This document shows positions 47,568 to 59,800 of a DNA stretch of 64,000 nt, one piece after another. Numbering within the stretch: the stretch's first letter is position 1; every line of letters begins with the position of its first letter. The notes below the pieces were generated by a model that worked only from the letters and a program-made list of their open reading frames with translations, searched no databases and was not told the DNA's origin. A program made the translations under genes and the position numbers. Location of the stretch: assembly GCA_021613535.1 (NCBI GenBank), contig CP075492.1, forward strand, positions 6,324,001 through 6,388,000, written 5' to 3'. Source of the DNA: Adineta vaga. Taxonomy: Eukaryota; Rotifera.

Positions 47568-48584
47568 ATGACGACCACAAGCCGAGTACAAAACTTAAAG
47601 GGAAAAGTCGCTCTCGGTAAGTTTTATCTTGAATTGAATTACTTTCTGATACTGTTCTGTTTTTGTAGTGACTGGTTCTAGTCGAGGAATCGGTGCAGCA
47701 GCAGTTGTTCGTCTTGCTGAACATGGTGCTGATGTAGTTGTCACTTATTTATCATCAGATAAATTAGCTGAAGAAGTCGCTAATCGTTGTCGAGCACTTG
47801 GTGTACGTGCTCTTGTTGTACAAGGAGATCTAACAAAACAAGGAGATGTAGCTAAACTTTTTGAACAAATTATGGAAAGATTTGGTCGATTAGATATCGT
47901 TTTTTCCAATGCTGGTATTGAACATTGGGGTAAACCGAATGAAGTTGATGAAGAACAAATTGATAAGGTATATTCTTTGAGCTGATCAATTATTTAAATT
48001 AATTTTCATTCATCATTTAGGTCTTTAATATAAATGTGAAATCACAATTTTTTGTCGCACAACAAGCATACAAATATCTGAATAACGATGGTCGTCTTAT
48101 TCTTATGTCATCACTAGCTGCTCATAGAGTCCGAAAACTTTCAATTGTTTGTATGTCGTATAACAAATCTGCTTTTTTTTATAGGGCATTCCTGGTCATA
48201 GTATTTATGCTGCATCAAAAGCAGCTGTTCAAGGTATGGTTCGTTGTCTAGCGTATGATTTTGGACCACGAAATATTACAGTCAATTGTGTTGCACCTGG
48301 TGGCATAAAAACAGATATGTATGGTAAGTTTTTATCTTCTAAATAACTATTCTCGTTATTGACTTTCTCGATTGTTTATAGCTGAATCAGCTCCAAACTA
48401 CATTCCTGGTGCTGACAAAATGACGGAAGCTGAGCTTGATCGTGCAGTAGGAAAGTGGAGTCCACTTGGCCGACCAGGTATAACTGATGATACCAGTGGT
48501 ATTATCGCTTTGTTGGCAAGTCCCGATAGTCAATGGATTACTGGGCAGACACTACAAGTTAGTGGTGGTGCTCAAATGACTTGA
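47568..48584 (+). CDS. Short-chain dehydrogenase/reductase, fungal naphthol-reductase-like (5 exons)
   Basis: Exons 47568-47616, 47669-47967, 48021-48128, 48185-48323 and 48382-48584 join to 265 residues. The cofactor motif TGSSRGIG is at 18-25, followed by NAG in SNAGIEHW, the catalytic Ser in [10 protein letters not shown] and the YxxxK pair in [57 protein letters not shown] and WSPLGRPG closely follow fungal tetrahydroxynaphthalene/versicolorin reductases. Such enzymes use NADPH to reduce polyketide-derived naphthols or related carbonyls. The natural substrate in an animal is unknown. The third intron uses an unusual donor (GTCCGA). Fungal origin is inferred. It converges on UBR4. Confidence 0.87.
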
Positions 48585-49229
48585 AAAGATCAACATTGTT
48601 TTACACAATTTAAAAAAAAAGAACTTTCATTTATACTTAGAAAAGTTTCATTCATAAATAAATATTTTTGAAATATATGTCTTTCTCTAATTATCCAAAT
48701 ATCTCGAAATCAATCACATATCACATTTCGATTATTTTGATGTCATTGATAACTATCTGTCTGTAGTTGACATACCTATATTCTTCTTAACATGTCACAA
48801 AATATGATTGAAGGTAAAATAAATGACTAGTTTATTTCTCAGTATTAGTTGTTTACAAGAGAAAAAAATAAGAAAGGACCGGGATAGGATTTTGATTATA
48901 ATCTTGAAACTAAGAAAAATATCATTAGCTTTTCTTTTGATAGGTGAATATTGAATGATTGAAAGTATTTTTCATTAATATATGTAGTTCACAGAAAATG
49001 ATTTCATGTTTATTTGTTTTGAAGAGAAATATCGAGTGAAGAAGAGGAAAAAAAGACATCACACGTTGTTTTATTGTTTTTAGTTTGAAAAACCACACAA
49101 ACAAAAGAGAAAAAAAGAAACGTAAACTTAAAATCTTCTCGACGGAACGAACAAAAGAAAAAGAGAAAAAACGTAAAGTAGCAAGCTCAAGCATGAATAA
49201 TGTCTGCACAGAAAAAGAAACGTTTTTTT
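48585..49229. other. Convergent intergenic region, 645 bases
   Basis: Between the SDR and UBR4 stops, holding both 3' UTRs. A 94-codon open frame (48925-49209, -) is Phe/Lys-rich low-complexity sequence and is not called. Confidence 0.5.
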
Positions 49230-52200
49230 CTATGGTAATGTATTAATAACATCTTGTATCCATTGTTCAGATAATTGAGGATAATTGAATGTATGAAATA
49301 ATGTTTCAAATGTTTGACTTGGCAAAAGATCTTGTTCAAAATGTTTTAAGATTTTTGTACATGCTTCCATGATGAAGGCATCATTACTACGAAGAAATTG
49401 GGCTAATTGTTGATTGTATGGTGTAGTTGATGTCATATCAAGACGCTAAAACAAAACGATAAATGAAATTGATTTCAAATCACAAGAGACAGTTTTATTT
49501 ACCGATTTTATCATATGAACAAAGAATGCATTGACAAGACCGAAAAAGACCAGAGATGTTTTATAAGTTGCAAATGATTTTAATGCTTTTGAAGCAACTC
49601 TAAAATGAAGAAAGAAATTTCATATAAAAAACAAACAATTTTGTTTTCATTAAAATGATTTACTTGGTTCGATCATTTGGTGAATTAACCGAACGTATAT
49701 GAGCTGTAAGAAGAAGTTTTTGAAGAAAGGCTAAACGATTCTTTTCCCAATCAGTTGGTTTCATTATAATTAATGCTAATGTTGTCATAAAAAATGAACC
49801 TTCAACATCAAATGCTTCGTTTATTGTCAATTCAGGACGATTAAGAAAGTTTTGTAATAATTTTTCTTCACGTTCAATTTGTCGACTTCTACAAAGATTT
49901 CAAAATAATCGATAATTCTATAAAAAATAAAAGTTTCTTTTAACATACGTCGTCAGAACATAAAGAACTGCATGCATTTCATAAGGAATCAAACGTATAT
50001 TTGATTCTCGTCCACCACCACCTGTATCTTCACTGAACGATTGAACATCAGCAAAACGGAACAGTAACAATTTTATATCATGAATTGATAACGTTGGTGA
50101 AGTTTCACGAACACCTGTTGCTTCAATAATATTTGTATCATATCTAAATTAATAAACTCAAAATCATCTGAGAATAGTCAAAGACAAGATTTCCTACTTA
50201 GCCAATGCTGTTGTAAATTGTGCTTCAGCAACATCAAGACCCCATAATGGTAATAATCCATTGCAACGTGTATTGGCATTCTGTAATAAAGCTGATTCCC
50301 ATTCATCTCTTGATCGTGCTTGTTTAATTGCTGATGTATGACATTCAATATGTATGATATTAAAATGTGTCACTGTTGAATATCCCGGTGTTTTTCGTGC
50401 TTTAGCTTCAAATGGTTCAATATCGACTTTTTTCGTATATGTATAGATCGCTAAAACTTTATTTGGAAAATATTTATAACCTTCACGACAAATGCAACAA
50501 ACATGACCGGTTTCATCATTTAAATCACTAGGTTTATCACCAGGTGACGGTAGTTTAGGTGGACTTTTACTTCGTATGATTTTTGGTAATTTTAATTCTC
50601 GCATTTTTCTATCACGTGCTTCTTGTGCTAAACGTTTCTTTTCTGTACGTGTTTGATTTCTAACATCATCGATTTTCTTTGCAACTTGTTCATTTTCAGT
50701 TAATGAATGTAGAAGATCTTCTGCTAAAACACCAACTTTACCAGCCGTTGTTAATAATTCAATTTTATGTAAAACTGGTATTAAATTTTGACTAATTTTC
50801 ATCTGAATATTTTCATGTCCATTTGATAGACCCGTTAATAAACGTAAAACATAAGATAAACTTGGTTTATTAAGAAATTCTTTCCAACTATCTTGATCTT
50901 GCATGCCTAGATATGTTTTAACTTGTGGTGCATTGATATTAATATAATTTATACATTGATCAATAATACCATTGGGTGCATTGACAACATCACGAAATTC
51001 TTTACCATAAATCGATTTTTTATCTAAATGTTTACAAATTTCACAGAAGCAATCTAAATGTAATTGACTATCATTATCATTGGAAGTTGTCGTTGATGTT
51101 ATCTGTTCGAGATCGAAACGATCAAATTCCAAATAAGATTTAAAATAATCAAGTAAAGTTTGCATTTTTTCTTTATTTCCAAAAGATAAATAGGGTAAAA
51201 GATGAATCAATGCTTCCATTAAAGTTGGATGACTTTTAACAAATGATAATTTAATATAGTTAAGTAACGAACGTAATTGTTCAATATCACCTAGAATAGA
51301 AGCAAAATTATGATTGTAGTTTATTTTTAGAGAAAACTTACCTTCACATGAAACAGAAAATTCATTGTATTTATCTTGTGATAATGTTGTACTTGCTTCA
51401 TGAAATAATTGATCCATGATAAAAAGTAATTTTTCTGTAAAAGATAAAAGTGCTTGATCACGGCCTTGTTCTTCGATTTCAGTTTTTAATAATAAATTCA
51501 ATTTATTTAACATCGATGATATTGCACGTAATTTTGGATCGATTAAACGTTGTCGATTGACTTTTAATTTAATTGCATATTCAAATAATTTCAATAGAAT
51601 TTGTAATAAAGCTTTACCCGATGACATATCACGAATAGAATCTAAACGTTTTAGCATTGTTTCTAAACCGGATTGTTCGCTAAGAACATTAGCTAAATGA
51701 TAGATATCTTCGGGATCATCTTCACCATTTTCTCCGGCAGTTTTCTTCGTATCAAATGATTCAATAATATCTTCAGTTGCATCACCTAATAAACCACGCA
51801 TACGATAGATAATATGCATAGGTTCTAGATCGTTCTGTGTACCATTCGCACCTGATTGACTACCTGGATCTCCTGTTGATGGTGTTGTTTGATGAGAATT
51901 TATAAATGGTAACCAAGCTTTTTTAAACACATCACGAACTGTTAAACCTAAATTGATAATTTTATTTGCGACGAGTAATTCCATACCATTATCATCTTCT
52001 AGCAAAGCAATCAATTCACAATCCGTACAAATCTTGTTCTTAATATCACGCATCAATGGACCCATAGCTGGATCTGCTGAACTATATGGATTACCCATCA
52101 TTCGACCTATACACATACAGAAAATATACAATTCATGTTTTTATGTTTTCCTCTTTGAAGAAAATGTTATCTTTACCTTGTAAGAAATCTTCTTGATTTG

Positions 52201-53815
52201 GATCTTTTTCAACAATAATAAAGAATTCTTTATTTCCTTGCATTGTTTCTTCTGGATAGATTAAATTACATAAACGTTCAAAGATAAATAATGGTGTTTG
52301 CATATCATCTAATTGAAATTTTTCAATTGTATCAATACAAATCATCATGAATTGTCGTGTTTCCTGTTCATTACCACGTGTCATTTGTTCTAATAATTCT
52401 AACATTTTATTTTGTGCTTCATCAATTAATTTTGTACGTTGTACAATTAATTTTTTCAATGTTAAATAACCATTTAGAACAATAGCAATTAGAATTGATT
52501 TATATTTTTGTTTTAATTCATCTTGTTGTAGAAATAGATTCAATAGTTCTGTTAAACATTTTATTGAATAACCAAATGTTAAATTTGAATTAGTTAAATT
52601 TCTTTCGTCTTGTTTATTTATTAAATCAATTTGATTTTCAATTAATGATGCTAATTGTTTGATTATATTCACTTGTTCATCATTACAAAGTGATAGTTTC
52701 AATTGATTATCATTCGATAGAAGATCTTTGATTAATTGTACATATTCATGAGAATATTTTGAAAGATTTTCATCACAAATGAGATGTAAATATTGAATTA
52801 GAATTTGTACGATGAAGAATTTTTGTTTCTCATTCGTACAAAGTGTTTGAATTAATTTGCATGTTAGATAACGAATAGTTGCGGATTGTGGACAGAAAAT
52901 GAGTTTTTCTAACCAAGAATTCATAATTTTTGATGAATTAATTGTTAGTTTTTCTTGTGAACTATTCCAATCATGATAGGTAATTTGTTTTGAAAGAAAT
53001 TTTTCCATATCGATTGCAATTAGTTTTGTATTGGTTGTATTTGTTGGTTTCGATAAATGTAATAACATGCGTAAACAAGGTAGAGTGATAATTTCGAGAA
53101 TTTGCGGTGTAGAAAGATGTAATGAATGAAGAAATAATTTAAATATACAACGTAATTTATTTTCCCAACATAGATCTTGATCATCTTGATTTGAACGTTG
53201 AATTAATGAATAAAGAACGAGAAGATCATAATTGATTAATGATGATGAAAGAAAGATCTTTTGTTGAAATATTAATTCAATCTTATTACATATTTTCGTT
53301 GTTATATAATCAGTTAATTGTGCATTATCACGTGTTAAATAACAGAATAATAATCGAACATCATGACGAATTTGTTGATTAGCATAACGAATATTATTTA
53401 ATAATAATTCATCGATTAATGACATATTACTTGTGATGGATTGTTTTAAACGATTGGATGATGTAGCAAAAGCACGTAGAAGAAGAATACAATGAGAAAT
53501 CGTTGATAATGTACAACCGTAACAATTATGTGAAGTTAATGGTGGCATAGCTGATGATCTTGTTGAATGAGAATGACGTTGATCATAGGTATAAAGTTCT
53601 TTACGTGCATAGATGATCTTTTGAATATATTTACCAAGTTCATCATAAGTTTGTCGACATTCAGTATTATATTTTGGAGCTATTTGTTGAACGATACGAT
53701 TGATACCATTAGGATTATTTGTTGAAGTTAATGTTACTGTTGGAGTTGGAACAACAGGAGGTGGCTGTTGTTGTTGTTGTTGTTGTTGTGTTTGATCGGT
53801 TGGATCACCGTTTGC

Positions 53816-53850
<35 letters not shown>

Positions 53851-56800
53851 GAACAATTGTTGTATTTGTAGATGAAGGTAATGAAGGAAGAACAGTTGAA
53901 CTTTGATCATCCGAAGTTAATTTAGTAAGTAAATATTCAAGAATAGGTTTTTGATTGATCAACTGTCGATAGATTTTATCGGTTTTTTCTAACAGTAGAC
54001 TAATATTTGCGATAGTTTTTGCACGATCTTCATCGGATTCAATTGGTTCAACATAATTCACTTGTTTTGCCGTAAAAAGAAAGTCAAATTTACAATATTT
54101 GCAATAACCACATGAATTACATAAAAATGGATCACGTTCATCATAATTAATTGATCGACATTTATGACATTGAAAAACATTTTCTCCACAATTCGGACAA
54201 ATTCCTGGTGTTGCCGCAACAGCTGAATTACATCGAGGACATTGTAATGTCGCTGTATCTGTTACTGTTGGTAAATTACCTGTTGGTGTTTCAAAAAAGT
54301 CGACATATTCTATCATGAGATTACACGCAATAATTGGTATAACAAAATCGATTTTAACTTCTGTTTGTTGAATATTTGTTAATTTAATTGTCTTAGCTAA
54401 TAACCATTTACAATTGACGCTATTTTTCAAATCAACAATCGATTGAACATGACGATTATTATAATAAAATCGTATTGTTCGAACTGCTTTATTACGTTTC
54501 ATTTCCGACATTCGTATATTTAATTTTTGTATTGAATAAGCTTGAATTAATTTGATTATATGCGATTGTGTTGTATAACGTTGATCAAGTTTGATCGTTT
54601 GTAATTTAACTTGTTGATATGGTATATCGGGATTATTACAAACTAAACATGGTTCACTTTCGAAATAATATCCATTTGTTTGTTCAATATCAATAAGTGT
54701 TGCTAAACGACGATAGATCAATGCATTCGGATGATTTAATAATAATTCATTTTCTGTTTTTAACATGGATTCTAATTTCGGAAGAAAATCATTCGTACGT
54801 TTATCTTCTTTATTTTTGATGATTATATATCCAAGAAGATCAATATATTGAAATGCTTTTGAACCATAATATGAGATGGATGACCAAAGATTAATAAGTA
54901 AATCAAAGATATTATCTTGTAATTGTTTATTTGAATTGATGTAGAGATTATGAAGAAATGTATGTGTTAACCATCGAATGGATTGTTGATTATTTTCTAA
55001 GAGAAAGAGACGAATGAAATCTTCTAATAATTGTGGAGAGATGATTTTGGAAAATTGTAAAGCAATTGAACAAATAGAAAGATCATCAACTGATTCGAAT
55101 TCATTTGGACGAACTGATTTACTTGATTTTAATGTTCGACTACTTGATGATGATGACGATTGAGAAGATGAGATAGAATTAATTAATAAATGAAGAATAA
55201 ATGGAACGAGTGAATCATCGACTAACATGATTAATTGAACAAGAAAATGTAAGATTGATGAATCATTTTTACAAAATTTTTGCCAATTTGTACAACGTTG
55301 AAGACTTATATCTTGACATGATTTTAAATAATCAACTAAACGCATTAATGTAACGTAAGGTATTTGTGTCGGTGTTGTTTTACGTTGTTCATTATTTGTA
55401 AAAGCAAAATTTTCTTCATAGATTTTCTTGATTTCACTTAAATTTGTTGATAGAACATGTAAATCACGTAATTTTCGATATTTTTCACGTGAACCACAAA
55501 TATACATAAGTAATTTACGAATTTGTCGTTTAAGAAATGATGCTTGTGGTAAAACATAATATTCACAAAGACATTTTTGCCAATCAGATGATAATAAAAA
55601 TGGACGTGATTCAGATGTACAATCGAAGACTTTTTTCATTTGATATGGTAATCTTGTTGCAATTTCTGCTAGTAATTCTGGATATGCTTCGAAAACATCA
55701 TTACCATGATGTTTAGTATATTGCTTATAAAAGAATGGTGATAGATCAGGTAATGTTTGTTGATTACCTAATTTCAGTAATGTCATTAATGATGTTGATG
55801 TTGTTTGTGAATTTGTTGTTGTTAATGTTGTACCACTTGGTGATGAAATGGCTTGTTCATGAAGTAAATTTTCATCAATTGGTTGTTTAAGTAAATGTAT
55901 GTAAACAGTTTTCAAAGCAAATAAACAATAATTAACAACATTGGATTCATCTAATTGTTTTGCTGCTGTTAAAGATAAATGTACGTATTGTTCTCGTTCA
56001 TTTAAACGTACTTTAAGCATAAATGAAACGTAAACAGTAAATAATCGTAATAACATTAATTGAATTTCATGTTGAGATGTTCGTTGAATAAGATCATCAT
56101 TTGTATCTTTTAAAAATGTCATTTGTCTTAATAAACTTTTGAAAATATAATGAACAAATTGTTGATTTTCTTCATCAGATTTCGAAGCAAATTCAATTGT
56201 TAATGTTAATAATAATTGTAAATAAGCAATAGAATTTAAACCTCTCAATGTAGAATTATGTAATAAATATTCATCGAGATTATCTAATAATTTTTCAACA
56301 ATTAAATGTTTTAAATCATATAAACGTTGTTCATAAACAGCAGAATCAATTGATTCATTGATATTTAATTTTAAGGTCGTATTCGAATCATTCGATGATG
56401 AAGATGGAGGTGGTGGTGGTGGTGATGGTAAAGATTGTTGAATTGGTGTTGATGTTGTTTTATTTTGTTCTGTACCATCATTTGTTGTTGAGCTTGATTC
56501 AGAAACATGACCATCATCACCTTCATATAAACTATTATTATCACTATTTGTCGATTGAAGATTATCGACGCCAACAGCATTGTTAATTAATGCCATCATT
56601 TGATGCATTTCAACATCATTTTGTAGCGAAGGATTTTCATCATCATTATCAACATAATCAATTGTTTGTTGAAGATTTGCTGTTGTTGTCGATGGATCAG
56701 AATTATCTGCCATACTTAATGCTAATGCAAATTGTAACATAGCAGATTCATCGGCCGTTGTTGGTGGAGGTGGTGGCGGCGGTGGAGGTAGTACTGCTGC

Positions 56801-59800
56801 TGCTGTTGTTGTTGTTGGTGTTGATGATGGAGTATCTATCCATCGTGGACGAGTTTGTTCATCTGTTGGATAGATTTGTGCTGATAATGGCATAGAATGA
56901 AAATGTTTATCAGTTGATTCTTGTTGATTTAAATCACTTGCCGTTGATAATTTGGAAATTAAACGTTGAATTTTTGGTTGCATACAACGATTTAATGCAT
57001 TTTTAATAATAAAATTGATTTGATAATCATGATAAGTTAATAAACGTATATAAGAATCAACAACAAGATTCATACATATTTGTGGGTCATTTAATGCTAA
57101 TGAATGATAGATATCCACAAGTATATGAAGAAGTTTTTTAATTTGTTTAAAATCAATAGAATTATTATCAACAGATTCAAGTAATGGATTTGTTGGACGT
57201 TGATTTAATATATGAAAGAAAATATTAATTAAATAAGGAATAAAAATTTCCATCGATGCAGATTTAGAGATAACATCATTCGATTGTGTTTGTTTGATAG
57301 TTAGAAAACGATTGATATTATGTGGACGATGACGTGTTATAGATAATAATGAAAGAAGAAGATATTCATATGTATTAATATCATAAAATAATTCTAAATA
57401 ATTTTCACATGAAAAACATTGAGAAAGAAGTGTTAATTGTAAACGATCGATATGTTCATAATAATCAACATCTGCTGATGATATTAAAGAAAAGAATTCT
57501 TTTAATAATTGCCGAGAATAACGTTGAATTTGTGATGGTAATGACATATGAAACATATGAGATGTATATTGAACAATATCTGAATTAAGTTTTGCACGAT
57601 TTTGTTCATCGAGAGTATGATCAAATGATAATGAACCCGTTAGAACTTGCATACTATAAACAAGTAATCTATCAGGTAAAGATAATGTAGCTAATTCTTT
57701 TTCATCATTCGTTTGTCGAAATGAATGTAAATATCCATTTGCTGATGCTGCCGTGGTCGTCGTCGTCGTTGTTGTTATTGTTGTTAAACCACCTGTATTC
57801 ATTTGTGAAGCTAATAATGATGCATCAACATCATCTGGCCATTGAAATTCTTCTTTTGTTTTACCATAAACTTTAACATCATCAATAACTGTTACATGAT
57901 TTGTATCAGGTGATTGGGCGATAAATATATTGAATTTCTTTTCCGCTTGTATCGATTCTTCACGTGTTAAACATAAATCATAGAAACGTGGTCCTTGAAG
58001 ACTATTCGTATGTACTGTTCGTCCGAATAATTCAAAATATTGTGGACATTTATCCATTGAATATGATCCAACATGGATACGGACACCTGTAATTACCATA
58101 TTATCCGAATCTTTATTGATAACTTCAAGTGTAAAACCACCGGTACGAACATTTGCAATGAATAATCCTGGTGTAGATAAACGTAATTTTAATTGAGCAA
58201 CATTATACACATCAAGTAAATCTCGTCCACCGAATTCATATTCTGTTAATGGATGACAAGATTCAAAGAAATCTACAGGAAATTTAATTGAATCATTGCC
58301 TAATGATTCATTTGTTTGATTAATAGAAAATATCGTTGGATTTATTGGTAATGATGTTGTTGTAGCTGATGTTGTTATTGTTTGTTTTCGACGTTTAACA
58401 ATTGGTTCTTGTTGTTCATCAGTTTCATTATCCGAAATAGGATATTGAGAATTGATATTTTCATAATCGAAATTTTCTTCATTTAAATCGAAATCAATCA
58501 TTGGATAAGATTTCTTTTTTTGATAGAATTTATCTAACCAATAATTCGTTTTATCCGATTCAGCTAATAAAATTTTCAAACTTCCATCATCTGCTAGAAG
58601 TATAAATGTTGTTCGTTGATCATATCTTAATGCTACAATATCTTGAATTTTTGTTGTTTTTATTTGCATTTTTATTTCACTTTGTCGTACAACAAATGGA
58701 GTTAGCATTAGAACAACAGGATTATTAGTCATCTGTGTCATTGTATAGATTAAACCAGGATGATGAGAAATTTCCGACCATGCACATAATGTATGATAAG
58801 TTGAAGTTGATTTATTCGCTCCATTAGTTGATGTTGTTGGTGTCATTTTAACATCGATAGAACGAATCATGAGAAGTTTTTCAATATTTATATTATCGAT
58901 AATACCATAGAAATTCTTTCCATGAGCATATGACCAAAATAATAATTTCAATGTTGAAGAATAATAAACTGATACACCACCACCTAATAAAATGCCATTA
59001 TTATTCGTTTCAGTTATACTTTCATGTTTTATATCAAGAGTATTCGTGACATAGAATGAACCATTACGTGCTGATGATGATTCAGTTAATTGTTCGTAGT
59101 AAATATAACCATTTGAAGCCATAATTAGAATATAACAACATTCGATCTTATTACGTTTTGTATAATAAAATGTACAATCACGTACTTTACCTAAATAGAA
59201 AGAAAAGAATTTTTTATGAATCTTCAACTCGTAATTAATTTCATTAGAAAACAGTTTTTTAGTATTATTACCTGTTGGTAAGATAAAATAATAGATTGGG
59301 CTGATGGTATCGACACTTAAATCATAGATTTTAATGAAATCAGCTGTTAATAAAGCTAATTGTGATTGATTTTTATCGGATAACCATTGTGTACGAATAA
59401 TATAATTTCCGGTTGAATCTAAATTTGGTTGAAGAATAATTGTTGGTTCTTTTAATTTTCCATTTATATCAATATTTAATATATGACAATCTTTTAAACC
59501 AGTAATACATAGATAATCACTATTCAATTGATTTGGTTGCATAGATAGAATTGTAAATGGAATATTGAATGTATTTAATTTATTTAAGGTAAATTTCTTC
59601 TTTGCTAAATTGTCATTGTTAACAGTATTAATCATTGTTGTTGTTTGTTTTAAAAGAGAATTCAATTGTAAAATAGTTATCATAGCTTGTTTACCTTTTT
59701 CTTGACTAACAATTAAATGTTGTTTAGTTTGATCGAGATTTATTGATGACATGATACACATGCCTTGTCGTCGAATTGAATTTGTACTAAGTAATTGTTT

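Noticed and set aside
48925-49209. 94-codon open frame on the minus strand downstream of UBR4
   Set aside because: Phe/Lys-rich low-complexity sequence in a 3' UTR region, with no conserved features.
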